From: Xestospongia bergquistia | Lineage: Eukaryota > Porifera > Demospongiae > Haplosclerida > Petrosiidae | Direction of reading: 5' to 3' | Length of the DNA: 64,000 nt | Assembly (NCBI GenBank): GCA_963965975.1 | Contig: OZ014417.1 | Coordinates: 1,409,321 to 1,473,320 of the forward strand | Shown: piece by piece, positions 1-12,600 of the stretch | How the letters are laid out: every line of letters begins with the position of its first letter | Numbering within the stretch: the first letter of the stretch is position 1 | The notes under the pieces: model-generated | Told to the model about the DNA's origin: nothing | What the model saw: only the letters and a program-made list of their open reading frames with translations | Database searches by the model: none | Translations under genes and position numbers: made by a program

Positions 1-1369
1 TGTTAATAGAGAACCTGGTTAGATTAATTGTTCATTTTCTATATTTAATAAGAAAGATAATGAGAGACAAAAGGCTTCTATCAGTAATAATATAAGTTTT
101 AGATAGAGTTACAGGTTGAACCGAAGCTACAGTCTTGTTGAAAAGGAACTGTTGTAGCCATTTATGGTTATTTAATTTTAGTTACACCCACGTAAATTAC
201 AAAAGGGTCAGTCCAGTCCAGTAGTCCAGTAGTCCATTCCAGTGTTTACACACTCCCACAAGTCTAGCTTATCATAATCTTGTTGGAATTACATAATCAA
301 TTAAAAAGAAATTGTTTGAGTTACCATGACTACAGGTTATATTACATATAGTCTATACACAAGTATTGTGTATATGAGAGCTACTTTGAAAAGATGGAAG
401 TTTATATTCAGGAGAAAAACCTCAATGTTACACTGAAAATATCTAATAGGGTTTCAAATAGATTGAGGGTGGTAAGGTTTGTAATACTACAACCTCTGAT
501 AATAATAACAGCTGGATATGATTCACTTTCATTGTCAAACAACATGAGAACATGTGCTTTACAAGTTGTACTCTATTGATGTATAGTAAAACTTCTGATA
601 TATTGGAAACCTTGGAACTGTCTTTACTATAAATACAGGCTCTCTATACTTAGTATGAATTCAATATGGTGGTTGGCATTCATTCAAATTGTCTTGTATA
701 AGAAATACTACTAACCCATTATCTCTTAACACTGGAAATAGAAATATATAATTGAGTAGTTTAGACTATAAATGCAATGACATCACTCTCTTTGTAAACT
801 AGAGGCAACCATCCTATATGTTTCCCTGTGAAAAAACTGCCAATATCTTTAATTATCATTATAGTAAATATCCCCCTAGTTATCTCATGTATGGTTGCTA
901 TAGATGTGTTTATACTGCACAAAAGGTCACAGTCTAAGGTCCACCTTTAGTGTAGTTTGATAGCACCCACTAACCACAAATAATTCCATGTATGTACATG
1001 TAATTATGTGTAAACATTACATGGAATTACATGGAATTCTAATCTAAACACATCTACTTAAGTGTACATGTTAAAAGACAAAGGATCAATTGTCTATGAA
1101 GTATTTTGAGTAATGCTAACTGTACTGTGTTAAACCTATAATAATGAAAGGGGGTGTGATTTAGTGATAGCCCCTAAGCCTATAAAAATGAAAGGAGGTG
1201 TGGTTTAGCAATAGCCTTAAGTAGTATATTGATAACTCATATACACATCTTGGCCACACCCACAATTATCTTGCTCTACCAAGTAATTGTCCCCACAATA
1301 TCTCTCAACCAAATTTATTTTACATTAACCACACCCACTATTAATCAACCACACCCACTATTAACATAC
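1..1369. other. Stretch without a recognised gene
   Basis: I see no convincing exon on either strand. A tandem duplication of about 54 bp lies at roughly 1134-1230: two similar copies containing 'aatgaaagggggtgtg' and 'aatgaaaggaggtgtg'. Short ACACCCAC-rich motifs follow at 1250-1360. The stretch lies downstream of the last PITPNM exon I can find, so it may be its 3' flank or part of a long intron leading to exons outside the window. Confidence 0.5.
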
Positions 1370-4300
1370 TTGTCTCAGAACAAAGGAGACCATTTCCTTA
1401 GCTTCCCAATAGCGTGCTTGAGCTATGTGGGCGTAGGCAGTATTAGATACAGGGAGGGTCTCTCCATGTTCCAATCCTGATGGAGCTTGCAGCTGATAGT
1501 CAATTCGCTGGTCACCCCACCAAACACAGAATGGTCTCAAACCTATAAAGATAGTTGCCATAGTTACAACAAATAAACAGTTGATACATTTTCCTAACAC
1601 TACTCTAAGGGCTTGTGGTAATATCTATAGACAAATTTAATTAGTCAACAATTATATTAAATGTCTATTTACTAACTCAAGTAACCAGGAAATCATATAG
1701 TTGAGTACAATATATTAATATGGTGGTATATTAATATGGTGTTATGAAAAATAGTAAACAACGCTGCACCAAAAAAACACTGTTACAAATAAAATCAGAC
1801 AGCAAATAAGATTTTCCAGTTAATTAATTAGATTAAGTAATTAATAATTAATTACATACCATTTATTATTAGAAAATAAACTTAACAATTAAAATTCTAT
1901 GAGTCATTACACAACACATGTCCCATATTAGAGGAGTAGTTGTCTTACCTTGAGGGGGAGTGTCTTTACGACGGACATCTTCTTCCTCCTCACTATATTG
2001 TCCCACTACTAAACATTCCATTGAGGCATATCTCCTTCCACGATTAGGTTTAGTGTTGGACAATGTAGCTGGGTGGAGCTGATGGGCTGAGTCAAAGTAA
2101 TGACGATAATTAGATACAGTCTCAAAAAGACGAGATGAAGACTTATCACCTTTTGAAGAAGAAAAAAAATAATGTGGTCAAAGATAATATAATTTATAAT
2201 TCTTTGTATAGTATAAAAATAAAAATAATATTTTATAATATGCTTTTCATCATTTCACTACTACAATATAGTATTTACAGAATACAATGAACGTTTCTAT
2301 AGCAACCATTTTATGATTAGCAACGATCACTTTATATAAAAGTGTTCTTATATTATATGAATGCTAATTTAAAATGTGTTCTACTATCTACTATACATTG
2401 TAAGGTAGTTCAGGGGACTCCTCATAAAGACTTTAGGATATTCACTTTGTTCAGGACATTTGTTTTATTCTCATACTAATATTTTAGTCAACCTCTGTAT
2501 GCATGGAAATGATGGGGCTAGACCACGTATATCATATAATTATATATATATTATATGTATATAATATATATATAATTATATAATATTATATGTATATAAT
2601 ATATATATAATTATATAATATTATATGTATATAATATATATATAATTATATATATATTATATGTATATAATATATATATAATTATATGATATTATATGTA
2701 TATAATATATATATATAGTAGTTTGTTTACCTGTGGGGTACAAATGATAGGATGGTATTAAAAGAGGTGGGATAGAGGAAAATAAAGGATCAAGTAGAGG
2801 TTCCAAACGAAATGCCAATGGATCAGCAGAGTAGAAAAGATTATAGAAAGACTCACATTGAGGTCTAATAGCTAATGTATAAATAGAGAGAGAGAGAGAG
2901 AGAGAGAGAGTGATTCAATGTAACATCACTTAGCCATGCTCACTAGTCATTTTTCCATCTCTTGTCCTTCGGAGAGATAGGACTAATCCAAGAGGTGACC
3001 CAAATACAAATACTTTAGATACATCAAATAACAATGGAGCATCAGAACGACGAGTAAACCTAGGTAATCTTTTTTCCTGTGTAGGAGATGGGATGCGTAA
3101 AACACGAGGAGCATCCCTTGTGGGCGTGCCTAAACTCTGATGTACTTGATAATCGTTAGGTACCGACATAGATATTGGCTTGTGGCCTAATCGCTTCATG
3201 ATAGTGGGCGTGGTTGATGGAGACTGTGCAGGTGAATGAGAGGGTGATCTAAAGGTATCAGAAGTGTTTCTTGTGAGGATATCATAGACCATAACAGATC
3301 CAATACAATCAGCCAAGAGACACACTTGTCCCTTGAAGTATCGTCCCTCCTCTGATACCAAAAACGTCTGATAAACACTATTTGCTGAGGAGACTAACTG
3401 GTCTAAACTATTATGATAAGTTGGATCCTCTGTAGCTATGAGTGGTAGAGTACATATTGGGAAGGTGTGGTCATAAAATTGGTTCTTATAGGGCGGGGTA
3501 AAGGTCTGAGTGGCAAGAGCTACTGGAGAAGGCCGAAGAGAACTGACAAGATTATAAGCTGAAGATGATATATCAGGGCAGGGAACAAAACGAATGGTTA
3601 TTCTTCCAATTGTGAATTGATAGTGTGTTCTGAAGACTTCATCAAAAATCCCTGATAACGTTTGAGAATCAATTTTATCATTTACATCATCAAATTGAAG
3701 GCCAGTACCACTGTGTACCACTAAAAATAAAACATCTTGGCTACATAGAGGTGAGATGCTGATATAAGGACAATGTTCTGCATCAGCACTCAAATCATCC
3801 AGGTTCTCTTCAAGGGAGTGTGGAAAATCTGATAAGTGACTTCCAACTTCTGGATCGACAAATTCTTGATCTGAATCTTCAATATCAACTTCCGATATGA
3901 TTTCTACAATTTTGAAAAATACAATTTCCATTGTTATTGTTATCTTCTATTGTGTTTGTCTCTTTGTTTGAGTAACATCCATTCTATCATTAATATCCAT
4001 TTAGTTATAAATCCATCTATTTATTCAACCATCCATTCATTCGTCCATTCATCTATCCATTTGTCCATTCATTCATCCATCCATTTGTCCACTCATCAAT
4101 CCATTCATCCATTTGTCCATTCATCCATCCATTTGTCCATTCATTCATCCATCCATTTGTCCATTCATCCATCCATCTATCCATTTGTCCACTCATCCAT
4201 TTATCTATTCATTCATCCATCCATCCATCCATTTGTCCATTCATCCATCCATTTGTCCATTCATTCATCCATTCATCCATTTGTCCATCCATCCATCCAT

Positions 4301-4685
4301 TTGTCCATCCATCCATCTATTTGTCCATTCATTCATCCATTTGTCCACTCATCCATCCATTTGTCCATTCATCTATCATGATACTACTTACCTTTAGCAT
4401 CAAAATATTCTGTGTCAGTATCAGAGTCTTCATGGATTGCTATACTTTCTAGAGCATAATAAGAATACAGAGAGCCTTCTTCATCAGAGTCAATTTTTTC
4501 TTTAGGTATTTGCAGCTCTGATGGTGGAGAGGTAGTACCTCCTCCACCGGTACTTCGTATGGAGGATGTATGCTGTCTGCTGGATAAACGTCTTCGAGAT
4601 CTGAGATAACAATATTAGAATTAATAATAAATGGTGACAGTCAAAGGAAATATAATCATAATGATAATGGTTATGATTATGACTA

Positions 4686-4725
<40 letters not shown>

Positions 4726-7700
4726 CACTCACATACAGACACACACACCTGTATGATCCAACTCTCTCAGAAACTCTAGTATCATTCTTTGGCAAGTCTT
4801 CATTCATTGCATCCTCTCCTCCTTGGATATCGCCATCAATCCTCTCCTCCTCTTCCATTGGTCTCCCTAGTTTACTCTGCAATATGAGTTTAGTCTCTAG
4901 TTCCAGTTTACGAATATCATCCATTGTTAGCCCCACCCATTCATCTTGCCACGCCCATGCTTGTCGATGTGCTCGGAGCATTACTCGTCTCAGGCCATAG
5001 TCGTGAATAAACCTCTCAACACGAGATTGTAGTCCCCAATAACGAAAGCCAACCTACAAAAATAGTCCAATGTTAATATTCAGATACTTATAATCTCATA
5101 CCCATTCCAACTAACAATCATTTACAGATCAATCTTTATAGTACATGTACCTGATACCCATACCTATACTATCTGATGCCCAACTATCCTGATACCCATT
5201 CCATCTTAAGTCCATACCCATACTATCTGATATCCAACTGTCCTGATACCCATAATACCTAATACCCATTCCATCTTAAGTCCATACCCATACTATCTGA
5301 TATCCAACTGTCCTGATACTCATAATACCTAATACTCATTCCATCTTAAATGTTCATACCCATAATGAGTTATCAAATCTCGGATATGGATGGTTGTCTC
5401 CCTTTAAATATGAAAAAGCATGGTGGTTGCATTCCTGGCCTCCTTGACAATGATATACAAATCCCAGTATGGCTGGTTTGAAGTAAGAGGCAACACTCCA
5501 GCCAGCCATTGATGATAACAATTGAACTAATTGTTGAAACATTTGGTGAATAAAAAAATTTTGTTTGGTGAATAGTAAAAACATGAATCCTGCTACTATA
5601 ATATCTGATACCCATACCATTGGATACCCATACTGCCTGACCATTGCATACCCATAATATCTGATACCCATTCCTATAATATCTGATATCTATACTATTG
5701 GATACCCATACTGCCTGATACCCATTCCTATAATATCTGATACCTATACCATTGGATACCCATACTGCCTGATACCCATTCCTATAATATCTGATACCCA
5801 TACCATTGGATACCCATAATATCTGATACCCATACTATTGGATACCCATACTGTCTGATACCCATTCCTATAATATCTGACACCTATACTATATGATATC
5901 ATAATACCTTGATGAGTTTATATGAACACATTATAACACCATCAGGAGGATTTTGAATCCAGTCTCTAGTCAATGGACCTCGTCCAGTTTTTAAACTTTG
6001 ATAAAGAGAAGGATCTTCTTCTTCTTCATAATCAGATCCCGACAGACTATCATTAACAATATCAATGACATCTACAACAACACACAAATTCAAAGACGAC
6101 TACATCATTATTGATAACTTACCAAGCTCTCTTTCTCGCAATTCAGAGGGCTTAAGATTGAATATATTCTCCTAAAAGAGTAACATTAAAAATTATAACA
6201 TAAATAATTGCAATACCAAGAAATAGTTACAACATAAATTGATGACATCAAAAACAAGTTATATAAGGTCAATCAATACAACATTGGAGGGAACCTACCA
6301 ATTAATGGTTAATTAAATGTTAATTAGTGATTTTATCTCATCACTAACAACTCTCTATCATTATTATATTTCATTAAGTGGGAGAATCTTTATTACATTT
6401 TAAACATGATATCCTATAACGTCCCAGTTAAAAGAGTAATTATAGGCTTGAGTACCACTACAAATATTCTCAATACTACATTGTAAATATTTTATCTAAT
6501 TCTTATATGACATCATGTAAATAATATGATGAGAATTGTGGGTAGACAGATTTTGAGAAAGGGGAATTACATATTAATCTAAAACTAGATTATAATTGGA
6601 AAAAATTTTTTTAATGATATCAATTTTGAATAAAACACTTTATTTCTAGAGAGTGGAGTTGTAATGGAAATCAAGTCTATAATTGTTCTTTCAACAATGA
6701 TGTTTTAACAATGAAATTGTTATCATCAAAATTATTATTATTTTCAATTATAAACTAGTTTTAGAATAATATGTAATTTCCCTTTTTAAAAATCTATATG
6801 CTCACAATTTTCATCGTATTATTATTATTTTACATGATGTCGTATGAGAATTTAGATAAAGTTTTTAAAATGGAGTATTGAGAATATTTGTAGCAGAGAG
6901 AATAAAAAAAATGCTAAATAACATTTTCTACTTGATCAGTTGTTTGGTTCTTGAAATTTAAATGATAGGGTTAGCCATATATAACAAAGTCTGATAATAA
7001 GATTATCACGTGGACATAATGTTAATAGGTACTTGCTGATATCATTGCAAAGGAAGGAGGTAGGTCAAAAATGCAAGCTGGTGGCTACCTAGTGAAACAT
7101 GATTAGATGTCCTTATCATCATAGTACTCATGAGTAGAATTAATGAAATTCATTGGTTACTAAATGCATCAGTGGTTGAAGTACATGAGTAGTTTTGTTC
7201 ATTAGTTAAATTGTTACATGCCATGATAGAATAAAACAGAGTAATAAACATACTGATATTATATATTATATACCATATGGGTCAAAATGATTATATGACT
7301 GCCTGGCACACCTCGCAGGCCCAGGCGATAAAAATAGTAACCTTTACTAAAAATAGTAACAAACAATATTCACACATTTCAGTCTAATAATAGAATCAAT
7401 ATTCGTATACCTGTGTTCCCGCATCTTCTCGAAATACTGTATCAACTTCTAATAAGAACTTCTCTACAAAAGGTACTGAGAACTTTGTTTTGGTATAAGG
7501 ATATGCATTCCAAGATTCTTCATGAACTTCAAGAGCTGTTTTTGGTACTACACTGCGAAACCAACTAGGAATATGACGACCAATATGATAAACCTGTAAT
7601 ACATTAGAACAAAAGATAGTCTGTAATGGAGTATTCATTGTAAGGTTATTTCTGAATGAGGAATCTCTCAATATAATAAGATCACTAATTTAATAGGAAC

Positions 7701-8426
7701 AATTAAATTGTACTTAACTGTATTAATTATTAAATTTATTAATATTATGTTGTTAAGTTTTCTGTTTTATCTGATGATGTAATAATTGTTGTGCTTGTTA
7801 GTAAAGTTAGTACATGTACATGAATATAAATATAATTATAATGATAATTTATTAAGTTATTATTGAAACTGAAAATGTCTATAAGTCTTCTATTGTTAAT
7901 TGAAAACACAGCTCTTGTAATTTATTTGTCCATTCCATTCAACCAGTTATTATCTGTCCATTTGTTACTATGTCCATTCATCCATCTATCCATCCATCCA
8001 TCCATCCATTTATCCATCAACCTTATAAGTATACTGTCCTCCGCCAAAAGGTCCTTCAGTGTAAGGTTTATTTTCAAGGATTTCTACTCCACTATCTTCT
8101 CCCTCACTCTCCTCACGACTCTTTTTCTAAGTAAAGGAGACTTGTCATCTTGATATATAAATGTTTATCATTTATATCATAAGTATATTTAGGTCAACTC
8201 GATATACTAGTGGTACTATTATTAGTAAATATTAAAGCACAGGTGAGTAATAGTGGTCCAGCTGGTCCTACTACGAGTCTAACTGCCAAAAAAGTCACTT
8301 TTCATAATTCATATATGATATTGTCTAGCTCTTAATTACTATCCTTACTTGTATCATATAAAGTTGAGCTATTCTGTATTCCTCCAAGGTGAGAGGTATA
8401 GGTATACGATACTCCTTTATTAACAT
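1370..8426 (-). CDS. PITPNM: Membrane-associated phosphatidylinositol transfer protein (PITPNM/RdgB family), 11 exons
   Basis: This protein should exchange phosphatidylinositol and phosphatidic acid between membranes at ER contact sites. Exons in gene order are 8349-8426, 8022-8126, 7411-7593, 6123-6171, 5908-6071, 4749-5053, 4392-4600, 2944-3903, 2731-2871, 1949-2149 and 1370-1542; all phases join and give 856 residues. The start [13 protein letters not shown] and the motifs [23 protein letters not shown] and [15 protein letters not shown] are hallmarks of the N-terminal PITP domain (about residues 1-260). A FFAT-type VAP-binding motif, EYFDAKE, follows, split by the intron 3904-4391. The DDHD region contains [24 protein letters not shown] and [14 protein letters not shown]. 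The C-terminal LNS2 domain of the family is not seen. The last exon either ends at a donor-like GTATGT (1369-1364) or reads into a stop at 1361-1363. The start is fixed by family similarity. Confidence 0.93.
2537..2717. repeat. AT-only palindromic microsatellite in a PITPNM intron
   Basis: A run of about 180 bp contains almost only A and T. It is made of repeated 'tatatgtatataatatata' and 'ttatataatatt' blocks with roughly 60-bp periodicity. It is largely self-complementary and could extrude as a cruciform. It lies in the intron 2150-2730 boundary region just downstream of exon 2731-2871. Confidence 0.85.
2885..2910. repeat. (AG)n microsatellite next to a splice acceptor
   Basis: On the minus strand this is a (TC)n run about 13 bp upstream of the acceptor of PITPNM exon 2731-2871, so it probably serves as the polypyrimidine tract. 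The same arrangement recurs at several other minus-strand exons in the window. Confidence 0.8.
4010..4376. repeat. CCAT-rich minisatellite in the PITPNM intron that splits the FFAT motif
   Basis: About 365 bp of tandem 'ccatccatttgtccattcat' units of variable length, roughly 12-24 bp. The array fills most of the intron 3904-4391. Open frames on the plus strand here encode only SIHPSIHL-type repeats and are not genes. A smaller related CCAT array lies at about 7976-8018, in the intron after exon 2 of the same gene. Confidence 0.9.
5110..5895. repeat. Minisatellite with core 'gatacccata' in a PITPNM intron
   Basis: Two blocks of degenerate tandem repeats (about 5145-5360 and 5590-5895) have the core 'tctgatacccatac' with variants such as 'attggatacccatactgcc'. 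They occupy most of the intron between exons 4749-5053 and 5908-6071. Minus-strand frames give only [10 protein letters not shown]-type repeats and are spurious. Confidence 0.85.
6458..6893. mobile_element. Foldback or MITE-like element with long inverted repeats, in a PITPNM intron
   Basis: The left arm (about 6458-6605) and right arm (about 6735-6893) are reverse complements over roughly 145 bp, by eye near 80% identical with small gaps. Both ends start 'ctacaaatattctcaatact' or close to it when read inwards. Other matched blocks are 'gacatcatgtaa', 'aattacatatta' and 'ctaaaactag'. The centre of about 130 bp has no coding potential. It lies in the intron between exons 6123-6171 and 7411-7593. 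A target duplication is not certain; only 'ca' is shared at the edges. No transposase is present, so it would be non-autonomous. Confidence 0.75.
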
Positions 8427-9686
8427 GATATACTGTACTATCTGTAGTTAGGATAATTACCGACAGAATTAGACCTAAATAGACCAGCTACAGATAATGA
8501 ATGACATATACTATTATCGTATTGATAATCAGTACCTGAATATTGAACTTTACTTGCTGGTGTTAACCACGCCTACTGCTAATTATTAATATTTATTATT
8601 ATAATTAATTGACGTTTATTATGTATTACTAATAATTACTATCCAAATAATAATAGGAATAGAGAATTAACAACAATGTGGCAGATCAGCTGCCAAAAGA
8701 AAAGAAAAATTATATTGTGGTAACTTGAATCACTGAATTCACAGAATATAAATCTCTCTCTCTGAATCAACAACAACAACAATGACAACATTTAAATACA
8801 AAACTGGTATAAACTAAAAAGTAACACTTATTGATTAAGAATAAGTATTAACACAACTAAATATTGTCACCTATAACAAAAGAAATATAGTAAGGACTTA
8901 TTAACAAATACACATGAAAATTAAACCTAACAAAAGAAAGAATTAGTAGATGTTTAAATAAAATACAATTACAATATATTACATTTATAAAGTCAAATTA
9001 GGAAGAGAAAATATATAATTAATGTAAGTACTGAGATGAAACTTAAATGTTATTATCAAACAGTCTACAAAAGAAATAATTAACACAAAACATAATAACA
9101 ACAGTACACAATATTAAATCATTAAATGATATCTTGTTTTGCTGTGTGAGGTTAATGTGTCACTATATGAAAAAAATAGAGTCTTCATATAATACAAATG
9201 TAATATACATTTATTGTAAAATGTAAGATCATTAAGAAATTTCTAAAATTATCACTAAACTAAGATATAGCTAGGTATAACTTGTCTTATGATGACACTA
9301 TCATGTCATTAAGTAATGTTACTATTGTAGGTAATACTGATATTATAGGTACAAATAATAACACTAAGAAATACTCCATTTAAGAAATAGATTGTTAAAG
9401 AACAGCTAAACATAATAATTACATATTATTTTTGAAAATTTAAAGTATGTTTTCCAACACTTTGTTTTTATCAAAATTATAATATTGGAACTCAAAACAT
9501 TTTCCTATTACTGATTATATTATTAGCTTTACATATGTTATCTGTACAATTATATATAACAATTATATATACATTTTTCTAATGTGTTGACTTCTTTGTA
9601 TTGTCAGTGCTACCTACTCTACTACATAGAAATAGTTATCAAGCAATTGCCAATACTGAAATAATTTAATTACTAACTTTTTACAA
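8427..9686. other. Intergenic region between PITPNM and the ankyrin gene
   Basis: AT-rich sequence with no recognised exon. It should hold the PITPNM promoter at its left end. Its right part may be 3' untranslated sequence, or introns and small exons, of the ankyrin gene upstream on the minus strand. I see no clear repeat or RNA gene. Confidence 0.5.
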
Positions 9687-12600
9687 TTAATAATATTGAA
9701 TTTTATGTATTGGAACAGTCAACAACAATATTTTAAAATTTTCTGTTACTTTATGTACAGTGAGTGAACTTAGTAAATAATTTAGCATTGAGTATTGATT
9801 TAATAAATGTAAAGAATAAAGCATTTTGAATATTACCTGTTGGGAACTTGAGACTGACTTATCATCCTCTTCTTCTAGATCAGATATTTGTGCAATATCA
9901 GAGTCTGGTACTGATGAGCGATCAGTTGATAGTCTACTAGGTGTATAATAACCTGACTCAACAGAACCTGCTAATGACTTTTGATAATCTATGTCATGTA
10001 AACCAGCCATAGCTTCTCGAAGTAGTAATGCAATGTTATGATGACCTTGTTGATGAGCTATATCTAGAGGTGAACGGCCAAACAAGTCTCTTATAAGTGG
10101 ATCAGCACCACCTTCCAGTAGCTGTCTAACAATATTTTCATGTCCAAAATAACTTGAGAAGTACAATGCTGTAGTACCAGTTGGAATTTGATAATTAATA
10201 TTAACTTGAGTTTTCAATAACTCTCTCACAACTTCATTATGTCCTCCGGCAGAAGCTATTAAAAGAGGTGTCCAGCCATTGGTCCTGGCTAAGTTGGGGT
10301 CAGCCCCTTTGTTAAGTAAGATAGAAGCGACAGAAGAGTGACCACTATGACTAGCATTATAAATGGCTGTTGTTCCATCTTTATCTTGGGTATTTATTGG
10401 AACATTCTTCTCTAGTAACAACTCAATAACATCACCATGACCATTTTCACTTGCTATAATAAGAGGTGTCATTCCATCATTATTAGCTAGGTTAGGGTCT
10501 GCACCATTGTTAAGTAAGATAGAAACAACAGATGTGTGACCACTGTGGCTTGCGTTATAAATGGCTGTAGATCCATTTTTGTCTTGGGTATTTATCAGAA
10601 CATTATTCTCTAGTAATAACTTAACAATATCACCATGGCCATTTCTACTCGCTACAACTAAAGGTGTCCAGCCATTTTTATCAGCTAAGTTAGGGTCTGC
10701 ACCATTGTTAAGTAAGATAGAAACGACAGATGTGTGACCACTGTGGCTTGCGTTATAAATGGCTGTTCCTCCATTTTTGTCTTGGGTATTTATCAGAACA
10801 TTATTCTCTAGTAATAACTTAACAACATCACCATGGCCATTTCTACTCGCTACAATTAAAGGGGTCCAGCCATTTTTATTAGCTAAGTTAGGGTCTGCAC
10901 CATTGTTAAGTAAGATAGAAACGACAGATGTGTGACCACTGTGGCTTGCGTTATAAATGGCTGTTATTCCATTTTTGTCCTGGGTATTTATTGGAACATT
11001 CTTCTCTAGTAATAACTTAACAACATCACCATGACCATTTCTACTCGCTACAATTAAAGGTGTCCAGCCATCGTTAGGTGGTAGGTTAGGGTCTGCACCA
11101 TTGTTAAGTAAGATAGAGACAACTGAAGAGTGACCATTACAGCTAGCAATGGAAATGGCTGTTATTCCATTTTTGTCTTGGGTATTTATCGGAACATTAT
11201 TCTCTAGTAATAACTCAATGACATCACCATGACCATTTTGACTGGCTATAATTAAAGGTGTCCAGCCATTGTTATCCGATAGGTTAGGGTCTGCACCATT
11301 GCTAATTAACATAGAAACAATAGAAGAGTGACCATTGAAGCTAGCTAAAGAAATGGCTGTTAATCCAGTTTTTTCTTGGGTATTTATCAGAACGTTTTTC
11401 TCTAGTAATAACTCAACAACATTACCACGACCATTTAGACTGGCTATAATTAAAGGTGTCCAGCCATTGTTATTAGCTAGGTTAGGGTCTGCACCATTGT
11501 TAAGTAAGATAGAAACGACAGAAAAGTGACCATTGATGCTAGCTAGAAAAATGGCTGTTGATCCTTTTTTGTCTTGGGTATTTATCGGAACATTATTCTC
11601 TAGTAATAACTTGACAACATCACTATGACCATTTACACTGGCTACAATTAAAGGTGTACAGCCATCATTAGCTGCGTGATTAGGGTCTGCACCATTGTTA
11701 AGTAAAATAGAAACAACAGAAGAGTGACCTTTATAACAAGCGATATAAATGGCTGTTGCTCCATTTTTGTCTTGGGTATTTATCGAGACATTCTTCTCTA
11801 GTAATAACTCAACAACATCATCATGACCATTTAGACTGGCTATAATTAAAGGTGTCCAGCCATTTTTATTAGCTAGGTTAGGGTCTGCACCATTGTTGAG
11901 TAAGATAGAAACGACAGAAAAGTGACCATTCAAGATAGCTAGAGAAATGGCTGTTGATCCTTTTTCTTCTTGGGTATTTATTGGAACATTCTTTTCTAGT
12001 AATAACTCAACGACCTCACCATGACCATTTAGACTGGCTACAAATAAAGGTGTCCAGCCATTGTTATTAGCTAGATTAGGGTCTGCACCATTGTTAAGTA
12101 AGATCGAAACAACTGAAGAGTGACCTTTTTCGCTAGCAATGTAAATGGCTGTTATTCCATTTTTGTCCTGGGTATTTATTGGAACATTCTTCTCTAGTAA
12201 TAACTCAACAACATCATCATGACCATTTAGACTGGCTATAATTAAAGGTGTCAAGCCATCGTTATTAGCTAGGTTAGGGTCTGCACCATTGTTAAGTAAG
12301 ATAGAAACAACAGAAGAGTGACCATTAAAGCTAGCAATAAAAATGGCTGTTATTCCATTTTTGTCTTGGGTATTTATCAGAACATTCTTCTCTAGTAATA
12401 ACTCAACAACATCATTATGACCATTTTGACTGGCTATAATTAAAGGTGTCCAGCCATCATTATTAGCTAGGTTAGGGTCTGCACCATTGTTAAGTAAGAT
12501 AGAAACAACAGAAAAGTGACCTATGAGGCTAGCTCTAGAAATGGCTGTAACTCCATTTTTGTTTTGGGTGTTTATCAGAACATTATTCTCTAGTAATAAC

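Noticed and set aside
3950-4397. Plus-strand open frames of 94 and 143 codons
   Set aside because: They translate the CCAT minisatellite (SIHPSIHLS) inside a PITPNM intron.
5354-5801. Minus-strand frames with [10 protein letters not shown] repeats
   Set aside because: Translation of an intronic minisatellite; no conserved sequence.
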